Made by a program: the position numbers and the translations under genes. From Candidatus Competibacter sp. (GTDB lineage: Bacteria > Pseudomonadota > Gammaproteobacteria > Competibacterales > Competibacteraceae), in NCBI GenBank assembly GCA_029624815.1, contig JARSSH010000069.1:1-44429 (forward strand): a stretch of 44,429 nt of DNA, given 5' to 3'. The notes beneath the pieces are model-generated. The model saw only the letters and a program-made list of their open reading frames with translations. It ran no database searches and had not been told where the DNA came from. Within the stretch, counting starts at the first letter, position 1. Every line of letters starts with the position of its first letter. Positions 10,189 to 18,030 of the stretch are shown here, one piece after another.

Positions 10189-11287
10189 GTGCAGGAACTC
10201 AACCCTTACTTTCATCAGATTCAAGACCTCCAGGGGCGTTGTGCGTCTCTGAGGGGGTATCTTTGACTTCGAGACCCGACGTGAGCGCTTGGACGAGGTC
10301 AACAGGGAATTGCAAGAGGCCAATGTATGGAACGATCCAGAACGAGCGCAGGCGCTGGGCAAGGAACGCGCCCAACTCGAAGCGGTGGTAAGCCGGTTGG
10401 AGAGCCTCGACCGAGGTTTGAACGAAGTCGCTGAATTACTGACACTGGCTGGCGAAGAGGGCGACGAGGCGGCGGTCGTCGAAGTGGTCCGCGATCTGGA
10501 CGGTTACGGCCGAGTCGTCGCCGACTTGGAATTCCAGCGGATGTTCTCCGGCGAATTGGATGCCAGCAACGCCTTTCTCGACATTCAGGCCGGCTCCGGC
10601 GGCACCGAGGCTCAGGATTGGGCCGAAATGCTGCTGCGGATGTACTTGCGCTGGGGCGAGCGGCGCGGTTTCAAGACCGAATTGCTGGAAGTGTCGCCGG
10701 GTGAAGTGGCGGGAATCAAGAGCGCTAGCATCGGTTTCGAGGGCGACTACGCCTTCGGTTGGTTGCGGACCGAGACCGGTGTACACCGGCTGGTGCGCAA
10801 ATCGCCATTCGATTCCGGCAATCGCCGTCATACCTCGTTCGCGGCGGTGTTCGTGTCCCCGGAAATCGACGACAGTGTCGAGGTGGAGATCAATCCGGCT
10901 GACTTGCGCGTGGATGTCTACCGCGCCTCCGGAGCCGGTGGCCAGCACGTCAACCGCACCGAGTCGGCGGTGCGCATCACGCATCTGCCGAGCGGCATCG
11001 TGGTGCAATGCCAGAATGACCGCTCGCAGCACAAGAACCGTTCCACCGCGATGAAACAGCTCAAGGCCAAGCTCTACGAACTGGAAATGCAAAAGCGCAA
11101 TGCCCAGGCCCAGGCGGTGGAAGACAGCAAATCCGATATCGGTTGGGGAAGTCAGATCCGTTCCTACGTGCTGGATCAGTCGCGGATCAAGGATCTGCGC
11201 ACCGGCGTCGAAATTGGTAATACCCAAGCGGTGCTGGATGGGGATCTTGATCCTTTCATCGAGGCCAGTCTGAAGAGCGGGCTATAA
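10189..11287 (+). CDS. prfB: Peptide chain release factor 2 with programmed +1 frameshift
   Basis: RF2 reads UAA and UGA stops and triggers peptide release. Translation starts at GTG 10189, with GGAG at 10178-10181, and runs 25 codons to an in-frame TGA at 10264-10266. The shift site reads AGGGGG-TAT-CTT-TGA-C. Ribosomes slip +1 on CTT and continue at GAC 10265 to the stop at 11287. The joined product (10189-10263 plus 10265-11287) has 365 residues, the E. coli length. It has the stop-codon-reading SPF motif (KSPFDSG) and the GGQ motif at 250-252 ([10 protein letters not shown]). Low RF2 favours the shift, so the gene is autoregulated. lysS follows by 38 bases, as in E. coli. Confidence 0.97.
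10251..10266 (+). promoter_or_regulatory. RF2 recoding (+1 frameshift) site
   Basis: GAGGGGGTATCTTTGA. The internal Shine-Dalgarno-like AGGGGG sits 3 bases from the slippery CTT-T, and the in-frame TGA (10264-10266) is followed by C. All three known stimulators, the internal Shine-Dalgarno, the CUU slip codon and the weak UGA-C stop, match the E. coli element. Confidence 0.96.
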
Positions 11288-11325
11288 GCCGGCTCCTTTG
11301 TCGCCACCAACCGGTTTTTATCCCA

Positions 11326-12843
11326 ATGTCTCCGGAATCGCAGAATCCCATCGCTCCCGAAGAACTCCTTGACGAAAACAGGCTGATCGCCCTGCGCCGC
11401 CAGAAGCTGCACGAGTTGCGCCAGCGGGGCGGGGCCTATCCCACCGATTTTCGTCGCGATGCGCTAGCGGCGGATCTGCACGCCGCTTATGGCGACAAGG
11501 ACGGCGTCGCGTTGGAAGCCGAGCATCGGCGCGTTCGCGTGGCCGGGCGGATACTGGCCAAGCGGATCATGGGCAAGGCCAGCTTTGCCCGCCTGCGGGA
11601 CATGTCTGGCGATATCCAGCTGTTCATCCAGAAGAGCGCCGTACCGGAAGGAATGTACGAAGATTTCAAGGGTTGGGATTTGGGCGACATTCTGGGCGCG
11701 GAAGGCACGATGTTCAAAACCAGGACCGGCGAGTTGTCGGTCAAGGTCGATACCCTGCGGTTGTTGACTAAATCACTGCGACCGCTGCCCGAGAAATTCC
11801 ATGGGCTGGCCGATCAGGAAACCCGCTATCGCCAGCGCTATGTTGACCTGATCATGAACGAGTCCACCCGTGCCACCTTTCGGCTGCGCTCGGCCATGGT
11901 CGCCCACATCCGCGACTTTTTTAACCGGCGTGGCTTTCTGGAGGTCGAGACGCCGATGATGCAGCCAATTCCCGGCGGCGCGGCGGCCCGGCCGTTCGTT
12001 ACCCACCACAACGCGTTGGACATGGAACTGTACCTGCGCATCGCCCCGGAACTGTATCTGAAGCGGCTGGTGGTCGGCGGCTTCGAGAAGGTCTACGAGA
12101 TCAACCGTAATTTCCGTAACGAGGGGCTTTCCACCCGCCACAACCCCGAATTCACCATGCTGGAGTTCTATCAGGGCTATGCCGACTATAACGACCTAAT
12201 GGATTTGACCGAGGAACTGTTGCGCGGCATGGCGCAAGCGTTGCTGGGCGGAACCACCGTGGGTTATCAGGGAGAGAGTTACGATTTCGGACAGCCATTC
12301 CAGCGATTGACGGTGCGGGAAGCGGTGCTGCGCTTCAACCCGGCGATCGCCGCCGCCGATCTGGACGATTTGGATGCCGCCCGGCGCATCGCCGCGGGGC
12401 TGGATTTGAAGGTGCAAGCCGAGCACGGCTTGGGCCGGGTGCAGTTGGATATCTTCGAACAGACGGTCGAGCATCGGTTGCGCGACCCAACCTTCGTTAC
12501 GGCCTATCCGACCGAAGTATCGCCGTTGGCCCGGCGCAACGACGCCGATCCCAGCATCACCGATCGCTTCGAACTATTCGTGGGCGGGCGGGAAATCGCC
12601 AACGGTTTTTCCGAGTTGAACGATCCCGAGGATCAGGCGGACCGGTTTCGCCGACAGGTCGAAGCCAAGGCAGCCGGCGATCAGGAAGCCATGCACTACG
12701 ACGCCGATTACATTCGGGCGCTGGAATACGGTCTGCCGCCGACGGCGGGGGAGGGCATCGGCATCGACCGGCTCGTCATGCTGTTTGCGGATGCGCCTTC
12801 GATCCGCGATGTGCTCCTGTTCCCCCACCTGCGGCCGGAATGA
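11326..12843 (+). CDS. lysS: Lysyl-tRNA synthetase, class II
   Basis: Charges tRNA-Lys. The 505-residue product matches the usual length. The N-terminal OB-fold anticodon-binding domain (about 65-150) is followed by the class II core. Motif 2 is in [20 protein letters not shown], and motif 3 is in [15 protein letters not shown] with a following [11 protein letters not shown]. It lies directly after prfB, the conserved prfB-lysS arrangement. The next gene is convergent and no clear terminator separates them. Confidence 0.97.
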   Translation: MSPESQNPIAPEELLDENRLIALRRQKLHELRQRGGAYPTDFRRDALAADLHAAYGDKDGVALEAEHRRVRVAGRILAKRIMGKASFARLRDMSGDIQLFIQKSAVPEGMYEDFKGWDLGDILGAEGTMFKTRTGELSVKVDTLRLLTKSLRPLPEKFHGLADQETRYRQRYVDLIMNESTRATFRLRSAMVAHIRDFFNRRGFLEVETPMMQPIPGGAAARPFVTHHNALDMELYLRIAPELYLKRLVVGGFEKVYEINRNFRNEGLSTRHNPEFTMLEFYQGYADYNDLMDLTEELLRGMAQALLGGTTVGYQGESYDFGQPFQRLTVREAVLRFNPAIAAADLDDLDAARRIAAGLDLKVQAEHGLGRVQLDIFEQTVEHRLRDPTFVTAYPTEVSPLARRNDADPSITDRFELFVGGREIANGFSELNDPEDQADRFRRQVEAKAAGDQEAMHYDADYIRALEYGLPPTAGEGIGIDRLVMLFADAPSIRDVLLFPHLRPE

Positions 12844-12864
12844 TGCCGTCCCGACACCGCGCGC

Positions 12865-13038
12865 TCAGGCGTTCGCTTCCTCAAGAAGGGCGTGCGGGAG
12901 CGGCGGATTGGCGACCGCGCTGCGCATCGGCACGACGTTGCCGTGTTCCGCGCAGTGAGCGTAAGGCTGCTCGCGGATAACCGCGACGGGCCGCTTGCAA
13001 TGCGGGCAGACCGTATGGATTTGTTGTGAAACTTGCAT
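12865..13038 (-). CDS. Small zinc-ribbon-like protein, 57 residues
   Basis: An unrecognised small protein beginning MQVSQQIHTVCPHCKRPVAV. A CPHC pair and a later CAEH pair give a Cys-x2-Cys...Cys-x2-His set that probably binds one zinc. GAGAG precedes the ATG at good spacing, which supports this start over a much longer upstream open frame that has no ribosome binding site. It lies 128 bases downstream of the radical SAM gene on the same strand and convergent with lysS. A role in nucleic-acid or protein binding is possible but unproven. Confidence 0.6.
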   Translation of the reverse strand: MQVSQQIHTVCPHCKRPVAVIREQPYAHCAEHGNVVPMRSAVANPPLPHALLEEANA

Positions 13039-13166
13039 CTGTGTTTCTCTCGTGAAGACGCGTTCTTGTCCCTTCGACAACAGTCTTGACGATTTTATTC
13101 CGCAATGCAACAAAAATTTGTTGCGGCGCAACAGTCGGGCAATCCGCGCGGCAGCACGCTGTTCCG

Positions 13167-14696
13167 TTATCCGCCGGACCGCTGGTGCCGTGTTTGCCGA
13201 GTCGAAGCAATGGTTCCAGAGATTCCTTCGCTCCCGTCGCTGGATGAAAACCGATCTGGCCGCGGGAACGCTAGGCCACTTTTCGCGCCGCTCGCTTGAT
13301 AATCCGTTGCCAGCGCCGCCCGTGCGGCCGGTTCGGCGACGCTCAGCACCTCGACCAGCCCTCGATACAGCAGATCGAACAGCCGTTCCAGCGCGAACCG
13401 ATGGGTTTGTCCGGTGGTGGCGAACAGCCAGTCGCTTAAGCGCATAAAGCGGTCGAACGGCCGGTCGCCCAGCAGCAGCGGGCGGGTTTGCGAGAATCGC
13501 CCGGAATTGCCGATCAAGTCCCAGTAACGGGCAAAGCGTTCCAGCCGCCGCATCGTCGCGAAATCCAGGGTTGCCGAACACAGCAGGTTGTAAGGGGGAT
13601 GCGGGTTGTAACGGCAATCGAAGGGCGCGGTATGGCGGTCAAGCGGTGCGCCGCGCAGCCGCTTGAGCACGCCGACCTGGATTTCGTGCGGGTCGAGTGC
13701 CGTCAGCCGATTGAATCCAGCGGCGAAGCTGGCCAAATCCTCGCCCGGCAGACCGGCGATCAGATCGGCGTGCAGATAGGCGTGGGTGTTCCGGCGCAGC
13801 CAGACCAGGTTGTTCACCGCCTTGGGATTGTCCTGCTTGCGGCTGATCAGCGCCTGCACGGTGGGGTTGAAAGTCTGAATCCCGATTTCGAATTGCAGCG
13901 CGCCGGCCGGGAAGCGCGCGATCCGGGCCTTAAGCGGTTCCGGCAGGTGGTCGGGAATCAGCTCGAAATGCAGGAACAACCGTTCATCCAGTCGCTCCAG
14001 GAAGAAGTCCAAAATTCGTGCGCAGGTCTTGACGTTCAGATTGAACGTGCGGTCCACGAATTTGAAATGGCGCACGCCGCGTTGATGAAGGGTTTGGAGT
14101 TCGGCCAGGAACGGCTCCAGCGGGAACGGCCAGGCAGTTTTGTCCAGCGCCGACAGGCAGAACTCGCACTTGAACGGACAGCCGCGCGAAGCCTCGACGT
14201 AGATCAACCGGCGGGCGATGTCCTCGTCGGTGTAGAACCGGTACGGTGGGCACAGGTGGTCCAGCGCTGGCGACTCGGCGGCGATGATCTTTTCATCCGG
14301 CGGATTCCCCGCGTGGATGCGCTGGCACAGGTCCGCGAATGCCAAGTCGCCTGGGCCGGCGATCAGATAATCGGCCAGATCGACGATCGCTTGCCGATCC
14401 CATTCATGACTCACTTCGGGACCGCCGAGCACCACGACGAGATCCGGTCGCACTTGCTTGAGCAGAGCGACCACCTGGGTGGTTTCCACCACGTTCCAGA
14501 TATAGACGCCAAACCCGACGAGGCGTGGCTGTTCGGCCAGCAGCGCCTCGGCGATGTCCAACGGCCGCTGGGTGACGATGAATTCACGGATGGCGGCGTC
14601 GGTCCGCAACTCGCCCAAGTTGGCCAGCAGGTAGCGCAGCCCGAGCGAGGCATGGAAATAGCGGGCGTTCAAGGTCGAGAGCAGGATGGTGGGCAT
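13167..14696 (-). CDS. B12-binding-domain radical SAM protein (DUF4080 type)
   Basis: A cobalamin-binding Rossmann-like domain (about 1-130, with LVGFGVYIWN and VVVLGGPEVSHE) precedes a radical SAM domain with the CxxxCxxC cluster in ASRGCPFKCEFCLSALD. A C-terminal DUF4080-like region follows (FALERLFDLLYR and neighbours). The cluster would bind [4Fe-4S] and cleave S-adenosylmethionine; the substrate is unknown. I chose the start at 14696 because MPTILLSTLNARYFHASLGLRYLL matches the family N-terminus; an ATG at 14765 is possible. No strong ribosome binding site supports either. The gene is divergent from pdxH. The last 35 residues are low-complexity and may be lineage-specific. Confidence 0.85.
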   Translation of the reverse strand: MPTILLSTLNARYFHASLGLRYLLANLGELRTDAAIREFIVTQRPLDIAEALLAEQPRLVGFGVYIWNVVETTQVVALLKQVRPDLVVVLGGPEVSHEWDRQAIVDLADYLIAGPGDLAFADLCQRIHAGNPPDEKIIAAESPALDHLCPPYRFYTDEDIARRLIYVEASRGCPFKCEFCLSALDKTAWPFPLEPFLAELQTLHQRGVRHFKFVDRTFNLNVKTCARILDFFLERLDERLFLHFELIPDHLPEPLKARIARFPAGALQFEIGIQTFNPTVQALISRKQDNPKAVNNLVWLRRNTHAYLHADLIAGLPGEDLASFAAGFNRLTALDPHEIQVGVLKRLRGAPLDRHTAPFDCRYNPHPPYNLLCSATLDFATMRRLERFARYWDLIGNSGRFSQTRPLLLGDRPFDRFMRLSDWLFATTGQTHRFALERLFDLLYRGLVEVLSVAEPAARAALATDYQASGAKSGLAFPRPDRFSSSDGSEGISGTIASTRQTRHQRSGG

Positions 14697-14869
14697 AAGC
14701 GATTGGACGGTAACGGATTCATCGATGTTCGGGTTGGTGGGCGAGGGTTCGTCAATTATATTCATACATTTGCTGACCCGGTTCGTTTGTCCGGCGACGC
14801 CTCGTGGAGAAATCCCCACGGCTGCTCTGGGTGTCAGCGCGGGCAGCTCGGCGATTCCCCAAGCTTGGG

Positions 14870-14875
14870 TATAAT
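14870..14875 (+). promoter_or_regulatory. -10 element of pdxH
   Basis: A perfect TATAAT lies 42 bases upstream of the pdxH ATG in the divergent gap. The -35 region at the expected distance (around 14847-14852) is not close to consensus. Confidence 0.5.
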
Positions 14876-14917
14876 CGCGCTGTTCTTGCCAACTTGCCAC
14901 GGGAAACCGGAACCGCC

Positions 14918-15562
14918 ATGAGCCAATCCCTTGCCGAATTGCGTCAGGATTATTCCTTGAGTGTCTTGACCAAGATCAATGTGGATCCCGATCCGATCCG
15001 ACAATTTCAACGCTGGATGCAGGAAGCCATCACCGCGCAACTGCCCGAGCCCAACGCCATGACCCTGGCCACCGCCGATCGGACCGGACGCCCCTACGCA
15101 CGCGTGGTGCTGCTTAAGGAATGCGATGCCGACGGTTTCGTGTTTTTTACCAGCTACCGCAGCGACAAGGGTCGGCAGATTGCCGAGAACCCTTGTGTCG
15201 CTCTCGTATTTCTTTGGCTGGAGCTGGAACGGCAGGTTCGGGTCGAGGGTACGGTCAGCCAGATACCCGCCGCCGAGTCGGAAGCTTATTTTCGCGGTCG
15301 GCCGCGCGAAAGTCGGTTGGGCGCGCTGGCATCGCGGCAGAGTCAGGTGGTGGCCAGTCGTCAAATTCTGGATCAGCGCTTCGAGCAATTGGCCGCCCAG
15401 TATCCGGACGACGATATTCCGATGGCCTATCACTGGGGCGGCTATCGAGTCAAACCGGACCTGCTGGAATTTTGGCAGGGCCGCCATGGCCGGATGCACG
15501 ACCGGCTACGCTATCGCGCGCGGAAAGAGGGCGGTTGGCTGCTGGAGCGGTTGGAGCCCTGA
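14918..15562 (+). CDS. pdxH: Pyridoxamine/pyridoxine 5'-phosphate oxidase
   Basis: An FMN-dependent enzyme that makes pyridoxal 5'-phosphate by oxidising PNP or PMP. The 214-residue product has the usual start (MSQSLAELRQDYSLSVL), FMN/PLP-binding segments (RVVLLKECD, YRSDKGRQI, ASRQSQVV) and the C-terminal dimerisation and signature part (GRHGRMHDRLRYRA). The open frame extends to 14804, but the family N-terminus and a GGAA-type ribosome binding site support ATG 14918. The next gene starts 8 bases after the stop. Confidence 0.96.
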   Translation: MSQSLAELRQDYSLSVLTKINVDPDPIRQFQRWMQEAITAQLPEPNAMTLATADRTGRPYARVVLLKECDADGFVFFTSYRSDKGRQIAENPCVALVFLWLELERQVRVEGTVSQIPAAESEAYFRGRPRESRLGALASRQSQVVASRQILDQRFEQLAAQYPDDDIPMAYHWGGYRVKPDLLEFWQGRHGRMHDRLRYRARKEGGWLLERLEP

Positions 15563-15570
15563 ATCCCACC

Positions 15571-16875
15571 ATGTGGCGCTCGAAGCTGGGCCGGCTGTTG
15601 TTGGCCCTGTTGCTGGTTGGGTGGTTCGCGCCCGGCGGTTTCGCTCAGGGAGCTTCGACCGCGCCGGACAACGAGTGGTTGACCCACACAGCGAGCGGCG
15701 AGCCGCGCGTGCATTTGTATTTCTTCTGGACACGGACCTGTCCCCACTGCCGGCGAGCGCGGCCCTTCGTCGAGTCGTTGCTGGCCCAATATCCCTGGTT
15801 GGAATTGCACAGCCACGACCTGACGCAAGACATGGCCGCGGGGTTACAGTACGCTCGCATGGCCGAGGCGCTGGGCGAGTCGGCCCGCGCCGTACCCGCT
15901 TTGCTGTTCTGCGGCCGGATGATAACCGGCTTTGACGACCCCGATACCACCGGTCATGCTCTGCGCCAGCAACTGGAAGAATGCCACCGCCGCTACGCGC
16001 AAGCCATGACGGCTTCCGCGCCCGCGGTTCCCGCGTCACCAGTCGTCGGGCCGCCGTTGCTGGATCTGCCGCTGCTTGGCGCACTGGACCCCGCGTCACT
16101 TTCCTTGCCGGCGCTGACTGTGGTCTTGGCTGGACTGGATGCGTTTAATCCCTGTGCGTTCTTTGTATTGCTGTTTCTGCTCAGCCTACTGGCGCATGCC
16201 CGCGACCGCAAACGGATGCTGCTGATCGGCGGGGTGTTCGTGTTCTTCTCGGGCGCGATCTATTTCGTGTTCATGGCCGCTTGGCTCAACGTCTTTCTCT
16301 GGCTGGGCGAACTGCGGTTCGTCACCGTGTTGGCGGGTTTACTGGCGGTGTCGATGGGCGGCTTGAACATCAAGGATTTTTTCGCTTTTCGGCAAGGGCC
16401 GTCGTTGAGCATTGCCGATGAAGCCAAACCCAAATTGTTCAAGCGCATGCGGGCGCTGGTGGGTGGAGAGAGGCTGCCGTCGTTGCTGGTGGGCACGGTC
16501 GCGCTGGCGACCGTCGCCAATAGCTACGAACTGCTATGCACCGCCGGTTTTCCGATGGTCTATACCCGCACCCTGACGCTGAGTTCGCTGTCCACCGAGG
16601 CTTATTACGGCTACCTGGCGCTTTACAACCTGATTTACGTGTTGCCGCTGCTGGTGATCATGCTGGCGTTCACCTGGACGCTGGGTTCGCGCAAGCTGCG
16701 AGAGAGGGAAGGGCGCTTATTGAAACTGCTGTCGGGGACCATGATGGTAGGGTTGGGATTGCTGTTGCTGGTTTATCCCGAGGGGTTGAGCGATGCCTTG
16801 ACTTCGTTGCTGGCGATCGCCGCCGCGCTGGCGCTGACCGGGTTGGCGACGGTAGCGGCGAAGAAACAAAGTTGA
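15571..16875 (+). CDS. Thioredoxin-like (CPHC) / CcdA-DsbD-type membrane fusion
   Basis: 434 residues. A signal peptide (about 1-25, ending GGFAQG) leads into a periplasmic thioredoxin-like domain with a DsbA-type CPHC active site (57-60). After a Pro/Ala linker (about 155-175) comes a multi-helix membrane domain of the CcdA/DsbD class, with two conserved single cysteines: Cys195 in NPCAF and Cys323 in LLCTAGFP. The layout suggests electrons pass from cytoplasmic thioredoxin through the membrane cysteines to the periplasmic CPHC domain. It is not a standard DsbD, because the soluble domain is N-terminal and there is no DsbD-alpha domain. The substrate is unknown. It is probably cotranscribed with pdxH (8-base gap). 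Confidence 0.82.
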   Translation: MWRSKLGRLLLALLLVGWFAPGGFAQGASTAPDNEWLTHTASGEPRVHLYFFWTRTCPHCRRARPFVESLLAQYPWLELHSHDLTQDMAAGLQYARMAEALGESARAVPALLFCGRMITGFDDPDTTGHALRQQLEECHRRYAQAMTASAPAVPASPVVGPPLLDLPLLGALDPASLSLPALTVVLAGLDAFNPCAFFVLLFLLSLLAHARDRKRMLLIGGVFVFFSGAIYFVFMAAWLNVFLWLGELRFVTVLAGLLAVSMGGLNIKDFFAFRQGPSLSIADEAKPKLFKRMRALVGGERLPSLLVGTVALATVANSYELLCTAGFPMVYTRTLTLSSLSTEAYYGYLALYNLIYVLPLLVIMLAFTWTLGSRKLREREGRLLKLLSGTMMVGLGLLLLVYPEGLSDALTSLLAIAAALALTGLATVAAKKQS

Positions 16876-17009
16876 TGACGCGTGGTTGCTTGACCGTGTG
16901 CCTTTATGGCGGCCGAAGAGCATATAACCATGTTTGTGTCAGGGTCTGAATTCGTGCGCTGTCTCTGTATGGCCGGTGTCGTCATGGCGGTATTTCGCTC
17001 GCCCAGGGG

Positions 17010-17037
17010 TTGCGCGATCAGGCGCAATCGGTATAAT
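17010..17037 (+). promoter_or_regulatory. Possible sigma-70 promoter in the non-coding region
   Basis: TTGCGC (17010-17015), a 16-base spacer, and a perfect TATAAT (17032-17037). No gene follows in the sense direction before the terminator at 17292. Confidence 0.4.
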
Positions 17038-17291
17038 GCGACCATCGCCAAGGCCATGCCAATACTAGAATTAATGGCGGTTTCCTCGATATGGGGTTTT
17101 TTGTCGTCAGGGTTGAGTGGTTGGCGGAATCCGAAGAAAACGTTAAAAATGACCGGATAAACTACCCGGCCAAAAACCATCAAAGGAGGATTGCGCGACG
17201 GGTTCGGGAAGTTCGATCGACTTACCGCACGTCGTCGATTCTAGGATTCCACTTTAGAACAAGTACCCTAAAATCCTCATGGCGGCACAGT

Positions 17292-17321
17292 GACCGATCC
17301 TTTTCCCGGATCGGTCTTCTT
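17292..17321 (+). terminator. Terminator-like hairpin
   Basis: GACCGATCC (17292-17300) pairs perfectly with GGATCGGTC (17308-17316) around TTTTCCC. TTCTTCATTT follows on the plus strand. The minus-strand side lacks a T run, so it fits plus-strand transcription. Confidence 0.6.
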
Positions 17322-17467
17322 CATTTCGGACGCCGTATCGCCTGCCTGCCCCGCCGCCATTTACGGGTACGGGCGATGGCGTTTTCCGCGAATCGAAAAT
17401 CTCCTCTGTCTGGCTCGGTAATTGCGGACACGTCCCTGCTTGGAACGGCGGGATGTTGCCTCCCCGC

Positions 17468-17731
17468 TCAGGCCGTCAGCACCAGTTGTTCGGCCAAATA
17501 GCGCTCGCACCCCTTGAGTGTCGACAGCTTCGGGTAATCGAAATCGAAGATGGTCACGTTCAGCTCTTTCTCCAGGTTCATCATTAGCCGAAGGAAGTCG
17601 ATCGAGTCCAATTCGAGTTGGTCGTGAAAGCTGATGTCGGGATTGATCGCCTGGGTGTCGGCGTTCGGGATGACATCGCCAAGGGTGCGAAGGATCGTTT
17701 CGCGAATTTGTTCTCTGCTCATGGTGCTCAT
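17468..17731 (-). CDS. Acyl carrier protein (free-standing)
   Basis: An 87-residue acidic four-helix carrier protein. The phosphopantetheine attachment serine is Ser43 in the motif LELDSIDFL. It starts MSTMSREQIRETIL at 17731, where GAGAGGAAA gives the best ribosome binding site; an upstream frame start adds 12 unrelated residues. This is not the housekeeping acpP, whose motif is DSLD and which sits in the fab cluster. It lies 299 bases downstream of the acetyl-CoA-synthetase-like gene on the same strand, so it may receive acyl groups activated by that or another AMP-forming ligase. That link is inference. Confidence 0.85.
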   Translation of the reverse strand: MSTMSREQIRETILRTLGDVIPNADTQAINPDISFHDQLELDSIDFLRLMMNLEKELNVTIFDFDYPKLSTLKGCERYLAEQLVLTA

Positions 17732-17944
17732 GGATGTTTCCTCTCGCGCGGGGTAAGGCACGCTCAAATCCTGTAAACAACGTTGTATAGCGGCATGTTG
17801 CGCCGCAGCATCAGTGTCGCATCGATCATTTGAAAAAGCAAGCCGCTCTCGGCGATGCGACTTTCACAGGTTCTTGATCAAAGCTGGGTAATCACCTTTG
17901 TCAGCGATGATTTAGAGGCCATTAAAAGGCTTTTTGCCGCGGAA

Positions 17945-17986
17945 GTCCGTTTGTGGAGGCAGCCCGTAAATCGCCTTCAAACAGAC
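17945..17986. repeat. Imperfect inverted repeat downstream of acs
   Basis: GTCCGTTTG (17945-17953) and CAAACAGAC (17978-17986) pair with one wobble around a 24-base loop. The flanking blocks (TGTAGGAGTCTG-like on the minus strand) resemble REP-type intergenic repeats. It lies in the 299-base gap between the two minus-strand genes, which otherwise shows no gene. Confidence 0.35.
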
Positions 17987-18030
17987 TCCTACAATCAACA
18001 GCTTGGCTCTTGGAATAAACACAATCAATG

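Larger units (their letters stand above)
16876..17467. other. Non-coding region with an orphan promoter and terminator
   Basis: About 590 bases with no convincing gene. It contains a possible sigma-70 promoter (17010-17037) and a hairpin terminator (17292-17316) on the plus strand, about 250 bases apart. A lone AAAGGAGG at about 17183-17190 is followed only by a 17-codon frame at poor spacing. This layout could be a small RNA gene or a long 3' region. Confidence 0.45.

Noticed and set aside
12865-13617. 250-codon extension of the zinc-ribbon-like gene
   Set aside because: The upstream part overlaps the radical SAM coding region in another frame. GAGAG and the ATG at 13038 define a 57-residue protein.
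15121-15570. Upstream extension of the thioredoxin/CcdA-type protein
   Set aside because: The extension overlaps pdxH in another frame. A clear signal peptide starts at ATG 15571.
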